A stretch of 64,000 nucleotides of DNA. Origin: Actinomadura oligospora ATCC 43269. GTDB lineage: Bacteria > Actinomycetota > Actinomycetes > Streptosporangiales > Streptosporangiaceae. Both the position numbers and the translations under genes were made by a program. The notes beneath the pieces are model-generated. The model was not told where the DNA came from. It saw only the letters and a list, made by a program, of their open reading frames with translations, and made no database searches. Location of the stretch: NCBI RefSeq assembly GCF_000518265.1, contig NZ_JADG01000019.1:1-64000 (forward strand), in the 5' to 3' direction. This document shows, piece by piece, positions 7,827-16,622 of the stretch (positions within the stretch are counted from its first letter, which is position 1; each line of letters starts with the position of its first letter).

Positions 7827-9200
7827 ATGCGACGGCTGACTCGATCGGCGGCGGCTGCGACGGCCGCGGTCGGCCTGGCCGTGATCCCGACCGCATCCGC
7901 GGGCGCGACGCCCAACCCCAGTGCCCAGGAATGGTGGTTCAAGGGCTGGAGCATCCAGCAGCAGGTCTGGCCTCTGACGAAGGGGCAGGGGGTCACCGTC
8001 GCGGTCCTGGACAGCGGGGTGAACGGCAACCTGCCGGACATGAAGCCCGCGACCCTCCAAGGCACGGACGTGGTGAGCGGCGGGAACGGCTGGAAAGACC
8101 ACGACGAGCAGGGGCACGGCACCGCGATCGCGAGCGTCATCGCCTCGCGCGGCACGAGCACCGGCTTCGTCGGCATCGCCCCCGAGGCGAAGATCCTCCC
8201 CGTCCGGACACAGGCCGACGGCCCCTACCTGTCCAAGGCCATCCGCTTCGCGGTGGACCACGGGGCCAAGGTCGTCAACATGTCGGTCGGTAACCAGGGC
8301 GCGACCATGTTCCCCAACCAGTGCCCGCCGGAGGTGTTCTCCGCCATCAGGTACGCGATCGACAAGGACGTCGTCCTGGTCGGCTCGGCGGGCAACACCG
8401 GCGACGAGGACAACGCCGTCGAGTACCCGGGCTCGTGCCCCGGTGTCGTCGCCGTGGGCGCGCTCGGGCGGGACGGCCACGCGTGGAAGAAGAGTCAGCG
8501 GCAGCCCTACGTCGCCGTCGGCGCTCCGGGCGTGGACGTCGGCGGTCTCAGCCAGACCGGCCACGTCTGGACGACCGGCGAGGGGACGAGTCAGGCGAGC
8601 GCGCTCACCGCGGGCGCCGTCGCCCTGATCCGCGCGAAGTTCCCGCAGATGAAGGCCCGCGAGGTCGTCCAGCTGCTCACCAACACCACCAAGGACTTCG
8701 GCTCGCCCGACCAGCTCGGACGGGGTGTCATCAGCATCCCTCGGGCCCTGCGCACGAAGGTGCCCGCGAGCGCGCCGAACCCGGTCTTCGCGCGGTACGA
8801 CAAGGCGGTCGCGCAGGCTCCGAAGGGCTCCGGCGGTGGGAGCGGGTCGTCGTCGGCTCCGGCCGAGGAGAAGAAGGGTTCGAGCTCGACGATGCTCTAC
8901 GTGGGCATCGGCGTGGTCGTCATCGTCGTCCTGGTGGTCGGCGGTGTCGTCCTCATGAGGCGCGGCAAGGGCAAGGGCGGGGCCGGCGCGCCGCCGCCCG
9001 CGCCGATGGGGCCGCCGTCCTTCGGGCAGCAGCCGGGCGGGCAGACGGGGCCGCAGCGGTCGCCGTACGCGAGCCCGCAGCAGCCCGGCGGCTTCGGGCA
9101 GCCTGGTGGGCAGCCCGGCGGCCCGCACCTCGGCGGGCAGCCCGGAAACGGAGCCCCGCAGTTCCAGCCCCCGGCAGGCGGACAGGACCCCCGCCAGTAG
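7827..9200 (+). CDS. mycP: MycP, mycosin (membrane-anchored subtilisin protease of the type VII system)
   Basis: A 457-residue preprotein. Signal peptide at 1-25 (MRRLTRSAAA ... PTASA), then an S8 subtilase domain with triad Asp62 (VAVLDSG), His97 (GHGTAIAS) and Ser255 (GTSQAS), and oxyanion Asn190 (GSAGN). A C-terminal transmembrane helix (about 351-373) is followed by a Pro/Gln/Gly-rich cytosolic tail. Mycosins stabilise the ESX membrane complex and cleave selected substrates. I start it at 7827 because AAGGGAG lies just upstream and the signal peptide begins there; an in-frame upstream extension would add a non-signal leader. The long tail (about 80 residues past the membrane) is longer than in most mycobacterial mycosins. 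Confidence 0.93.
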   Translation: MRRLTRSAAAATAAVGLAVIPTASAGATPNPSAQEWWFKGWSIQQQVWPLTKGQGVTVAVLDSGVNGNLPDMKPATLQGTDVVSGGNGWKDHDEQGHGTAIASVIASRGTSTGFVGIAPEAKILPVRTQADGPYLSKAIRFAVDHGAKVVNMSVGNQGATMFPNQCPPEVFSAIRYAIDKDVVLVGSAGNTGDEDNAVEYPGSCPGVVAVGALGRDGHAWKKSQRQPYVAVGAPGVDVGGLSQTGHVWTTGEGTSQASALTAGAVALIRAKFPQMKAREVVQLLTNTTKDFGSPDQLGRGVISIPRALRTKVPASAPNPVFARYDKAVAQAPKGSGGGSGSSSAPAEEKKGSSSTMLYVGIGVVVIVVLVVGGVVLMRRGKGKGGAGAPPPAPMGPPSFGQQPGGQTGPQRSPYASPQQPGGFGQPGGQPGGPHLGGQPGNGAPQFQPPAGGQDPRQ

Positions 9201-9220
9201 CCGTCGAGGTCGCCGTACCC

Positions 9221-9268
9221 AAAGCGGGGTGGTGTGGTCCGTGAAATCGGACCACACCACCCCGCTTT
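9221..9268 (+). terminator. Strong terminator after mycP
   Basis: A perfect inverted repeat with 21-base arms (9221-9241 and 9248-9268) and a 6-base TGAAAT loop, 20 bases after the mycP stop. The arms start and end with AAA/TTT, making it close to a classical intrinsic terminator. It closes the secretion-core operon. Confidence 0.9.
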
Positions 9269-9483
9269 ACTCGTCCTCGGCGAGTTCGCCGGACATTCCG
9301 TGTATTCGGCTTCGCCCTTACGTCCTGGGAGCTCCGCGGCATTGCAATGAGGCAGGTCTTCCCAGCTCCGAACATGGATCTCCGCGCTGGCCGTGAGCGT
9401 GATCGGACGCATTCGGCCACAATCGGCCATTTGATGCGGCGGACCGTGCGTTGTGCGCTACCTGGCCGGACGTAGGGAAGGGG

Positions 9484-9513
9484 TTGACCATAAGAGACGG
9501 CAGGCGATAGCCT
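9484..9513 (+). promoter_or_regulatory. Candidate promoter for the 9547-12041 module
   Basis: TTGACC (9484-9489), an 18-base spacer and TAGCCT (9508-9513), about 34 bases before the ATG at 9547. This fits the actinobacterial vegetative consensus TTGACN-N18-TANNNT. The preceding 9269-9480 segment shows no gene. Confidence 0.5.
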
Positions 9514-9546
9514 TTCCGCAATTTGCTCCTTGTGCAGGAGGAAGCG

Positions 9547-10593
9547 ATGGCTGAGAAATCGGACCACTCAAATCGAATTTCTGACCTGCTCAACAGCTCG
9601 ACCCCATTTGCTCCGGGGGATAACGCGGAGATACGTGAACGCCTGGTCGTGCCCGCATCGCGGCCGGACGCAGACGGAGAGCGCGCGTTCGCCGAAGCCG
9701 ACATCCCGGCCCCCCAGGAAGCGGGGGACGACGGTGAGAGGCAGGTGGCCGTGAACGAACCGGCCCCGCCGCCGCCTCTCGTTCCCGCCGATCCGATGGC
9801 GGCTCTCGGTGGCCTGTACGAGCTCATCGCCGAAGTCGACGCGTTCAGCTCGTCCCTGCGCATGGCGTCGATGCCGGAGGCGGGGGAGGTCGAACACGAA
9901 GGGCGGGACGCGTCCGAGACCGTCTCCGTCGCGATCGCATCTGATGGCGGCCCACTCCGGCTGAGTTTCCTCCGGCCATGGCGGAGGAGCATCACGCCTG
10001 AGACCTTCGACGCCGCCGTGATGGAGGCCTATGCGAACGCCTCCATTTCGCGAGTGACAGCCCTCATGTCGGGCTTCGAGGCCGTTGACTCCTCGGCTGT
10101 GGCGCCCGGTGCCCCGGGTGTGTCCGCGCCCAGAACCCACGGCGCGCCCGGGTCCGGTGTCCCAGGCGCGCCCGCCGCCAGGCCGAGATCGACCGGGCCG
10201 GAGATCGATACCGAGTCGGCGCTCAGGCATGTCAATCTGCTGGCCAACGAGTTCAACGACGCGCTCGCACGGGCGGAGGGCGAACTCGGGTCCATGGCGT
10301 CGGAACCGCCGGGCCTCACCGTCCAGAGTGAGAAAAGGCGCGTCACCCTCACCCTCGCCGGGGACGCGATCACGGGAGTGGCCACCCATCAGAGCTGGCT
10401 GCGTGACGCCGACGAGTCGCGCATCGCCGAGGAGTTCGCGTCCGCCTTCTCCGCCGCTCGCGAGGCGATCGACAGGGTCCCCGGATTCGCACCCGCCGTC
10501 GCGCCGGGGATCGAACAACTGCAGAGGGTGATCCACGAGCTTCAGGAAGTTACCGCCGGGATGGTCCGAATTCCATGGGGTGAAGGTCGATGA
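9547..10593 (+). CDS. Duplicated YbaB-fold protein, type VII-associated
   Basis: A 348-residue soluble protein. Two segments look like YbaB/EbfC-type modules: about residues 80-170 (LRLSFLRPWRRSITPETF then EAYANAS) and about 225-340 (VTLTLAGDAITGVATHQS then SRIAEEFASAFSAAREAI). They are separated by a Pro/Ala/Gly linker. YbaB proteins are usually ~100-residue DNA-binding dimers, so this could be a tandem pseudo-dimer. I chose the ATG at 9547 because CAGGAGGAAG lies immediately upstream; TTG at 9523 would add eight residues over that site. ATGA overlap with the next gene ties it to WXG-like genes. A role as nucleoid protein or secretion chaperone is open. Confidence 0.6.
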   Translation: MAEKSDHSNRISDLLNSSTPFAPGDNAEIRERLVVPASRPDADGERAFAEADIPAPQEAGDDGERQVAVNEPAPPPPLVPADPMAALGGLYELIAEVDAFSSSLRMASMPEAGEVEHEGRDASETVSVAIASDGGPLRLSFLRPWRRSITPETFDAAVMEAYANASISRVTALMSGFEAVDSSAVAPGAPGVSAPRTHGAPGSGVPGAPAARPRSTGPEIDTESALRHVNLLANEFNDALARAEGELGSMASEPPGLTVQSEKRRVTLTLAGDAITGVATHQSWLRDADESRIAEEFASAFSAAREAIDRVPGFAPAVAPGIEQLQRVIHELQEVTAGMVRIPWGEGR

Positions 10594-10913
10594 GTGAGCT
10601 CGAGGCACGACTGAAGGAAATGCGCGAGGACGTCACCGGCTGGGACCAGATCGCCGGTGAGATGCGCAAGGCGGCGCACAACGTCGCCCAGGTCAAGGAC
10701 CTCAAGGAGGCTTTCGGGTACCTCGGGGAAAAGGCCGGAGTGCCCAGCGCCTACACGACGCTGAACGACACGCTTCGATCGCTCGCCGAACAGGCGGACG
10801 CCGCGTTCCGTGACGTGGAGAACAAACTCGAGACGGTCATCAAGGTGTACGAGGGGAAAGAAGAGGAGAATCGGGAACTGGTCAAGGGCGTCAAGGAAGG
10901 ATGGAACTTCTGA
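10590..10913 (+). CDS. WXG100-like small helical protein
   Basis: A 107-residue, highly charged, all-helical protein with no signal peptide. Two helices flank a central turn near YLGEKAGVPSAY (about 45-56), but the canonical WXG is missing; WNF ends the protein. Size, charge pattern and overlap (ATGA) with the YbaB-fold gene suggest an EspC/DUF2580-type or degenerate WXG100 substrate. The next gene starts one base after its stop. Confidence 0.6.
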   Translation: MSELEARLKEMREDVTGWDQIAGEMRKAAHNVAQVKDLKEAFGYLGEKAGVPSAYTTLNDTLRSLAEQADAAFRDVENKLETVIKVYEGKEEENRELVKGVKEGWNF

Positions 10914-10914
10914 G

Positions 10915-11649
10915 ATGGGTGAGTTCGCGGCGCTCATGACCAATGTCGGCGGCAGCCTGACGCAGCTGAGCTCGATCATCGACGCGATGACCCGCAAGGT
11001 CAACAGCGTCCTGTCGAAGGTCCCCGGCTGGCTCTCCTATCTCTTCGGGCCGATCAAGACCGCATGGAACAAGTTCGCGAGCATGTGCAGCAAGGTCTTC
11101 AAGGAGATCGGTGACTTCATCGCTCACACGGGTGACTCGGACCGTCTGCGGCAGGTGAGCAAGGACCTGAGCAACAACGTCCAGGCTTCCGTGTCCGCCC
11201 AGGCGGGCAAGATCACCGACACCTACATGCACGTCGACGACAAATGGCGGGGCGACGCGGCCGAGCAGTACAAGAAGGTGTTGGAGCCCAACGGTGAGCA
11301 GGCCTCCGCCCTTCGCCAGTACGCGAGCACGGTTCAGGAGCTGTGTGGGGCTCTTGACAAGTGCGCCGGAGCGCTCAACCTGTTCTGGATCACGTTCTTC
11401 GTCGCTCTCGGAACCCTGATCGGCGCGCTGGTCGCGGCGATCGCGGGCTTCGTCACGATCGTCGGCGCGATCCCGGCGCTCCTCTACTCGGCGGGCGTGA
11501 TCGCGGTCTTCCTCGGAGCCGTCGCCACCGCCGGTGTGATCGCCTATGACGACATGTCGGACGCGACCTCGACCATGCGGACCCAGAACAACGGAAACGA
11601 TCACTTGGCCAACGGGAAATGGCCGCCGACCGGAGTGCCTCAGTCGTGA
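10915..11649 (+). CDS. WXG100-like protein with two transmembrane helices
   Basis: A 244-residue protein. The N-terminal helical part has hydrophobic turns (VPGWLSYLFGPIKTAWNKF). Around 104 the motif DDKWRGDAAEQYKK is a good WXG match, followed by a helix. Two long hydrophobic segments at about 155-205 (FWITFFVALGTLIGALVAA and IPALLYSAGVIAVFLGAV) follow. This is a common layout for type VII proteins that stay in or insert into a membrane. The start at 10915 lies one base past the preceding stop. Stop and next start overlap (GTGA), so it is translationally coupled to the downstream membrane gene. Confidence 0.65.
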   Translation: MGEFAALMTNVGGSLTQLSSIIDAMTRKVNSVLSKVPGWLSYLFGPIKTAWNKFASMCSKVFKEIGDFIAHTGDSDRLRQVSKDLSNNVQASVSAQAGKITDTYMHVDDKWRGDAAEQYKKVLEPNGEQASALRQYASTVQELCGALDKCAGALNLFWITFFVALGTLIGALVAAIAGFVTIVGAIPALLYSAGVIAVFLGAVATAGVIAYDDMSDATSTMRTQNNGNDHLANGKWPPTGVPQS

Positions 11650-12041
11650 CGGCCCGAATCGCGTTCCGTCGTCGCACGCCCGTGCCTCGACGCCGCTATT
11701 TGTGGTTCTGTCTAGGCCGGTATGGGATGTTCGCTTCGATCTATGCGGTCTTCTTCCTGCGGGGTGACATCCCCACGGACTCTGAGAAGCTGCCCTTCGC
11801 CGTGGCATGCGCCGGATCGTTCACGACCTGCCTGGTGCTCATCCTGGCCGTGGGTTTCGGGTTCGCCGGTCGCTCCCCGGCCGTCCCGACCACGGTGGCC
11901 TGGCTTTGCTGGGGGGCCACTGTGGCCGCCGTCATCATCACTGCGGCGACCACCGGCGGCGGTGCCCTGCTGTTCCTGTCGCTGTTCCTGCTGCCAGGAG
12001 TGATGCCCGGTTGGCACCTCCGTTCGCTGCCGTCGCGCTGA
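11646..12041 (+). CDS. Small multi-pass membrane protein of unknown function
   Basis: 131 residues with an Arg-rich N-terminus (RIAFRRRTPVPRRRYLW) and three to four predicted transmembrane helices, the last two at about 80-125. I recognise no family. The GTG start overlaps the preceding stop (GTGA), so it belongs to the WXG-like module. Possible roles, such as immunity to or anchoring of the preceding WXG-like membrane protein, are speculation from position only. Confidence 0.55.
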   Translation: MTARIAFRRRTPVPRRRYLWFCLGRYGMFASIYAVFFLRGDIPTDSEKLPFAVACAGSFTTCLVLILAVGFGFAGRSPAVPTTVAWLCWGATVAAVIITAATTGGGALLFLSLFLLPGVMPGWHLRSLPSR

Positions 12042-12105
12042 GGCGGCGAAGGGGCCGCCCGCGTCACCGCCTCGGCTGGACGGCTTCGGGGCGGTACGTT
12101 CGCGT

Positions 12106-12594
12106 TCAGGCGTGAGGACGGCTTGAACTCAGGTCGCCGATCGCGTCGGCGTAGTAGGCCGACTCGGCCAGATGAAACGCGATCTGCCGGAACGTCCAGC
12201 CGGTGCCGGGGGAGTCGTCCAGCTCGCTCTGGGAAAGGGAGCCCAGGCGGGCCGACCAGATGAGGCCAAGGCGTTCGAGGCGGCTGTGGGCCTCGTCCAG
12301 GTCCTCCTGTGTGAACAGGGCCAGGTCGGCCGGGGTCGTGCTGGCCGAGGCGTGCCAGTGGTCGGGGACGGTAGCCCGGCCGACCAGGCGCGCCTCCAGT
12401 TCCGCGAGGTGGTCCACGAGGTGGTCGCCGACGCGGCGGATCGCTTTGTGCGGGGTGTAAACGCGGCCGTCGGTGTGGAACGGACGGCCGTCCCAGACCG
12501 TCCAGGTCGCGGCCAGGGCCAGGACGTGCCCGACCATTCCCGTGACGATTTCGGCGGGGTCGCGGTCGTCGGTGACCGGCACTTCATCGGACAT
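12106..12594 (-). CDS. DinB-like / mycothiol-dependent enzyme fold protein
   Basis: A 162-residue protein with the four-helix-bundle pattern of the DinB/maleylpyruvate isomerase superfamily. VGDHLVDHLAELEARL (about 55-70) and FRQIAFHLAESAYYAD (about 134-149) provide the His residues expected for metal binding. Family members act as thiol (mycothiol/bacillithiol) transferases or have unknown roles. It lies 33 bases downstream of the start-side membrane gene and faces the secretion module convergently. It seems unrelated to secretion. Substrate unknown. Confidence 0.6.
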   Translation of the reverse strand: MSDEVPVTDDRDPAEIVTGMVGHVLALAATWTVWDGRPFHTDGRVYTPHKAIRRVGDHLVDHLAELEARLVGRATVPDHWHASASTTPADLALFTQEDLDEAHSRLERLGLIWSARLGSLSQSELDDSPGTGWTFRQIAFHLAESAYYADAIGDLSSSRPHA

Positions 12595-12627
12595 GGCCGA
12601 ACCTCCTCGGAAAGGGCGTGGCCCAAC

Positions 12628-13191
12628 CTAGGCGGCGGGAATCTCGGCGGTCGTCGAAATGTGCTCGTCCCGGTGGACGGCGTCGGGACGGCGCGTCCGG
12701 CGGAGGTAGTAGGCGGTGGTGACGATGGCGAGGAGGGGGCCCCAGGCGAGGAGCGGCGCGTAGCAGGCGGTCATGACGGCGGCGGCGACGCCGTGCGGGG
12801 CGTCGGGGTCGCCCATCGCGCCGGGGTCCGTCCAGGCCACGGCCCCGATGAGGGTGATCGCGGTGACGGCGAGGGCGCCGAGGGAGGCCGGGACGACGGC
12901 CGCGAGCGGGGGAATGTGCCGTCCGCCCAGGAACGGGATCCAGGACGGGACGACCTCGCCCCACGGCCGGACGAGCCCCAGGGTCAGCATCGCGAGCCCC
13001 TCCGCGACCAGGCTCAGGACGATCACGTACGGCGTCAGCGTCCAGCCCGGACGGTACAGGTCGGCGAGCTCGCCGGAGAACCCGACCGGGACGCCGACGC
13101 CGAGCGCGATCCGCCAGAGCCCGGAGGGAAGCGTGGTGAGGCTGGCGGCGCGGGCCGCCCGTTCGATCCAGCGGGGCGCGGAGGCGTCCAT
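12628..13191 (-). CDS. Conserved four-helix membrane protein
   Basis: 187 residues with about four transmembrane segments (about 40-60, 75-95, 110-130, 140-160) and a short charged C-terminal tail. ATG at 13191 is chosen because CTGGGAG lies 7 bases upstream and the sequence then starts MDASAPRWIERAARAA; an upstream in-frame start would add 35 low-complexity Pro/Gly residues. I do not recognise a function. It is probably co-transcribed with the DinB-like gene. Confidence 0.6.
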   Translation of the reverse strand: MDASAPRWIERAARAASLTTLPSGLWRIALGVGVPVGFSGELADLYRPGWTLTPYVIVLSLVAEGLAMLTLGLVRPWGEVVPSWIPFLGGRHIPPLAAVVPASLGALAVTAITLIGAVAWTDPGAMGDPDAPHGVAAAVMTACYAPLLAWGPLLAIVTTAYYLRRTRRPDAVHRDEHISTTAEIPAA

Positions 13192-13319
13192 GAGAACTCC
13201 CAGGTCGGGGGGTGTTTCGTCATGGACCATGCTGCTGGGAGGAGGTGGCGCGGCACTTCCCCCGCCGGGCCCTGGACCGTCCCCCCGAACGGGCATCTCC
13301 CGATCCCCCGCGCGGGGGA

Positions 13320-14288
13320 TCAGACGCGGTGGCGGCAGGTGGAGCAGGCGTTGAGCGCGTTGACGGCGTCGTGGGCCAGGGCGTCCGCGCCGGGACGGGC
13401 CGTCGCGGTGTCGAGCGGAGTCTGACCCTTCGGCGCGGGCGTGCCCAGCTCGTCGGCGGGGGCGTTGAACCCGTTGAGGGTGACGGTGAGGATCAGGTTG
13501 CGGACGCGGATCGTCTCGCCGGACTCACCGGACCTGCCCAGCGCCGTGGTGCTCGTGCGGTGGTAGTAGTACGCCTGGTCGCCGAGCCCGTTGATCGGCT
13601 CGGAGGCGTCCCCGACCAGCTTCCCGCCCCCGATGGTCGAGTTGGACCCGGAGAACGAGACGGCCGTCCGCCAGGCGGAGTCGTACGCGGACTTCGCGGA
13701 CGCGATGTTCTCGTAGGCGACGATGTCGACCCGGGCCGTCCGGTACACGACCCGCTTGCTGCCGGGCTGCGCGCGCATCGGCCCCGTCCACAGGCACCAG
13801 GAATGCTCCTTCGACCCGGACTTGTCGCCCACGGGTGCCTCCGCACGCGGGACGAACTGGTCGAGCGTGGGCTTGGTGACCGTCGCACAAGCCGCGGGGA
13901 AGGACGTGTAGCGCTCCTCCTTCGGCTCACCGCCGGACGACCCGCTGACCGCCCAGGCCGCGCCACCGAGGATCGCGACGGCGGCCACACCCGCCGCACC
14001 GGCGATCAGAAGGCGCCGTTTCCCCCGTGGGACGGGCGCCGGAGGGACGTTCGGAGCGACGACGTCCTGTGCGGGCGGCTCCGTCACGGGCGGGAGGAAC
14101 TGGGGGCGTGGCGGCGCCGACGGCCTGGCCGCCACGGTCTCCGCCGGTTCGGGCTCGGCGGGCAGGAACTCCACAGCCGGTGCGCGCGACGTCGTGGGTG
14201 GCGGCGGATCCTCCGAAGGCGCGGCCTCCGCGGACGGGTCGTCCGGGGACGAGTCGTCCGGGGAGACGGAGGACGGGGCGTCGGTCAT
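13320..14288 (-). CDS. Single-pass membrane protein with DUF3558-like outer domain
   Basis: 322 residues. A Pro/Glu/Ser-rich cytosolic arm (1-110) is followed by basic RGKRR and a transmembrane helix (about 115-138), then an extracytoplasmic domain beginning YTSFPAACATVTKPTLDQF with a second Cys in SWCLWTGP. That Cys pair and length resemble DUF3558-type cell-surface domains of actinobacteria. It overlaps the preceding gene's stop by ATGA, placing it at the end of the toxin-locus operon. The C-terminus NACSTCRHRV carries a further CxxC. Confidence 0.55.
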   Translation of the reverse strand: MTDAPSSVSPDDSSPDDPSAEAAPSEDPPPPTTSRAPAVEFLPAEPEPAETVAARPSAPPRPQFLPPVTEPPAQDVVAPNVPPAPVPRGKRRLLIAGAAGVAAVAILGGAAWAVSGSSGGEPKEERYTSFPAACATVTKPTLDQFVPRAEAPVGDKSGSKEHSWCLWTGPMRAQPGSKRVVYRTARVDIVAYENIASAKSAYDSAWRTAVSFSGSNSTIGGGKLVGDASEPINGLGDQAYYYHRTSTTALGRSGESGETIRVRNLILTVTLNGFNAPADELGTPAPKGQTPLDTATARPGADALAHDAVNALNACSTCRHRV

Positions 14289-15388
14289 GTGATCGGCGGG
14301 GAGGTGAGGAGGCCGTTGGACTTCAGGGTCCGGAGGGCGGCCGAGAGGGAGTCCTTGGAGACCTCGGGGACGTGGCCCGCGTTGGCGCGGATGTGGGCGA
14401 CGAGGTCCGGGTCCGGGGAGACGGCGTGGGCGCGGAGGTAGTAGGCGGTGGCCTCGGGCCAGACCCAGGTGCCGTCGGTGCGGTAGCCGGACGGGACGAC
14501 GGCCGGACGGGCGGCGTCCTCGAGGTCGGGGCCGGGGGCGCCCGCCGGGAAGGCGACCGAGGCCTGCTCCAGGTAGGCGAGGACGGTGTCGCGCTCGGCG
14601 GGCGCGAGCGGCGGGCGGGGCGGCAGGGCCGGGTCGGGCAGCGGGAAGGTCAGGCGCAGGGACTGCTCGTACCGGGACGCCAGGGCGATCAGGTCGTCCA
14701 GGGACGGGGCGTGGGCCTCGTCGGCGTCCGGGGCCAGGGAGCGGATCGCCTGCACGGCCGGGACGCCCTGGGCGAACGCCTCGCGCAGGGCCGGGTAGAG
14801 GACGACCGACCGGTTCGTCCCGTCGAGGCCCGCGTCGGGGCGCGCGACGTAGGACGCGGCGTCGCCGGACGCCCACAGGTAGCCGAGGATCAGGCCGCTC
14901 TCGGCGACCACCGCGCGGTACACCACCGGCCCGGCCGTCTGCGCGGGGTAGCTCGCGGGCATCTCCACGTGGAGCGGGCCCCAGCCCCTCGAACGGTCGA
15001 CGGGGGTGCCGTCGGGGAACTCGCCGTCCTGGATCAGCGGGCCCGTGGACGGCGCGAGGTCCGGGTTCGCGAGGCGCTGCACGACGGCGGGCGAGTCGGC
15101 CCGCTGCGGGGTCACGCCCGCCGGGACGGCGCCGGCGCGCGGGTCCTCCGGGGCGCCGATCCAGCGGCGGATCGCCTCCCGGGCGGGGAGGTCCTGCTCG
15201 CCCGCCTCGGTCAGGCGCTCCGACCAGACGAGCGGGGCCTCGAAGGCGAGCCGGGCCGTCTCCAGGCGGCGGACGAAGCTCGCGGCCGTGTCGGTCTCGC
15301 TCGCCCACAGGTAGCCGATCGTCTGGCCGCCGAGGACGACGGGCAGGTACTCGACGGGCTTGCGGGTGAAGGGCTCGTACTTCGGCAT
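14285..15388 (-). CDS. Hypothetical protein with TDGTWVWP C-terminal domain (paralogue of next upstream gene)
   Basis: 367 residues, soluble, with no signal or membrane segment. It contains two related blocks around VLGGQTIGYLWASETDTAASF (residues about 17-37, first part) and ESGLILGYLWASGDAAS (about 160-176), an internal duplication. A C-terminal block around YRTDGTWVWPEATAYYLRAH (about 300-320) is shared with the adjacent 382-residue protein. Such Trp-rich modules recur beside actinobacterial polymorphic toxins and may be immunity or toxin-handling domains; that is inference. It is tightly packed (16 bases after its paralogue, ATGA with the next gene). Confidence 0.6.
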   Translation of the reverse strand: MPKYEPFTRKPVEYLPVVLGGQTIGYLWASETDTAASFVRRLETARLAFEAPLVWSERLTEAGEQDLPAREAIRRWIGAPEDPRAGAVPAGVTPQRADSPAVVQRLANPDLAPSTGPLIQDGEFPDGTPVDRSRGWGPLHVEMPASYPAQTAGPVVYRAVVAESGLILGYLWASGDAASYVARPDAGLDGTNRSVVLYPALREAFAQGVPAVQAIRSLAPDADEAHAPSLDDLIALASRYEQSLRLTFPLPDPALPPRPPLAPAERDTVLAYLEQASVAFPAGAPGPDLEDAARPAVVPSGYRTDGTWVWPEATAYYLRAHAVSPDPDLVAHIRANAGHVPEVSKDSLSAALRTLKSNGLLTSPPIT

Positions 15389-15404
15389 GGAGTCCTCTGC
15401 CAGA

Positions 15405-16553
15405 TCAGGTTCGGATCAGCGTGACCGCGGCGCCGCGCGTCGCGTCGTCCACCTCGGGCGGCCGGAACCCGTTGCCGCGCGCGTGCGCGACGAGGTCCGG
15501 GTCGGGCGCGACACCGTGCGCCCGCAGGTAGTAGCCGACCGCGCCCGGCCACACCCACGTCCCGTCGGTGTGGAAGGTCAGCGGCACGCGCGCGGCGCGC
15601 TCGGGGTCCAGCTCGTCCACGTCCAGGCTACGTGCCGCCAGGACGATCGGCGCCTGCTCCAGGTACCGGACGAGCGCCTCCCTCTCGTCCTCGGGGACGT
15701 TCGGACGCGCCTCCCCGTCGGTCGGCAGGGACACCCCGGCCATCCGCAGCCCGTCCGCCGCGTCCTGCCCGGCCTGCGCGGACGGGGCGCCCTGCTCGGA
15801 CGGAGCGGCCTGCGGCGGGGCGGCGTCGTAGGTGATCTCGTGGGTGTCGGGGAAGGTGAGGCGGAAGGACGCCGCCGTCCACGGCTCGGCCGAGCCCTGC
15901 CGGAGGACGGTGAACATCTCGTTCAGCGCCGGAGGCCCGGCGAACGCGTGCGTCCGGCCGTCCAGGCCGGTCACCTGGACGGACGAGCCCTCCGGGGTGA
16001 AGCGGGCGGTGCTCTCCGCCCATCCGGACGGCAGGAACATGCCGAGGAGCTGCGCGAGGTCGCCGAGGAGCTGGGCCTGCTCGTCCGGGGCCAGCGCGCG
16101 GTCGGTCGACCGGGGCGCGCCGCCGAGCCAGACGGGACGCCAGTCGCGCGGGAAGGCCGCCAGGTCGCGCTGGTACGCCTCGCCGCCGAGACCCGGGTCG
16201 AGATCGGCGTCGAACCACGTCCGGTACGCGCCGGGCGGCTCCAGCATGAACCGCATCCCGAACCAGGTGCCCTCGCCGGGCCGGTACATCATCGACCGCA
16301 GCTCGGCCGCGACCCCGAGGAACTCGCGCGGGGCCTGGTACTCGCGCACCGAGCCGTCCGCCATCACGACCGCCAGCGCGGCCCGCGAGGCTCCGCCGGC
16401 CATCGCGACGCGCAGGTCGACGCGCCGCCATCCGCCGGGGGCGAGCGCGGACATCGCCGTCCCCATCCACTGCACGAGCTGGTCGTACCGCGCCTGGTCG
16501 TACGGCCACGGCCCGTACCCGGCCGGCGGCCGCTCTCCGGGCCCCTGAGTCAT
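15405..16553 (-). CDS. Hypothetical protein with TDGTWVWP C-terminal domain
   Basis: 382 residues, cytosolic. The N-terminal half (about 20-140) has a steroid-like alpha/beta pattern with WRRVDLRVAMAGGASRAALA and MYRPGEGTWFGMRFML. A middle domain around FRLTFPDTHEITYD follows, and the C-terminal block FHTDGTWVWPGAVGYYLRAH matches its downstream neighbour. That shared block suggests a domain shuffled between neighbours. It sits in the run of genes downstream of the giant toxin, so an immunity or adaptor role is plausible. Function not established. Confidence 0.6.
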   Translation of the reverse strand: MTQGPGERPPAGYGPWPYDQARYDQLVQWMGTAMSALAPGGWRRVDLRVAMAGGASRAALAVVMADGSVREYQAPREFLGVAAELRSMMYRPGEGTWFGMRFMLEPPGAYRTWFDADLDPGLGGEAYQRDLAAFPRDWRPVWLGGAPRSTDRALAPDEQAQLLGDLAQLLGMFLPSGWAESTARFTPEGSSVQVTGLDGRTHAFAGPPALNEMFTVLRQGSAEPWTAASFRLTFPDTHEITYDAAPPQAAPSEQGAPSAQAGQDAADGLRMAGVSLPTDGEARPNVPEDEREALVRYLEQAPIVLAARSLDVDELDPERAARVPLTFHTDGTWVWPGAVGYYLRAHGVAPDPDLVAHARGNGFRPPEVDDATRGAAVTLIRT

Positions 16554-16622
16554 CGCTTCAGCCTCCTCGATCCGCCCGATCCTAGTGCTTTCCCGACAAC
16601 TCTCCGCAGGTCCCGGACCGTC

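Noticed and set aside
12040..12073. Terminator between convergent genes after 12041
   Set aside because: Only a 7-bp stem (GAGGCGG/CCGCCTC) with a 20-base loop; too weak to report as a feature.
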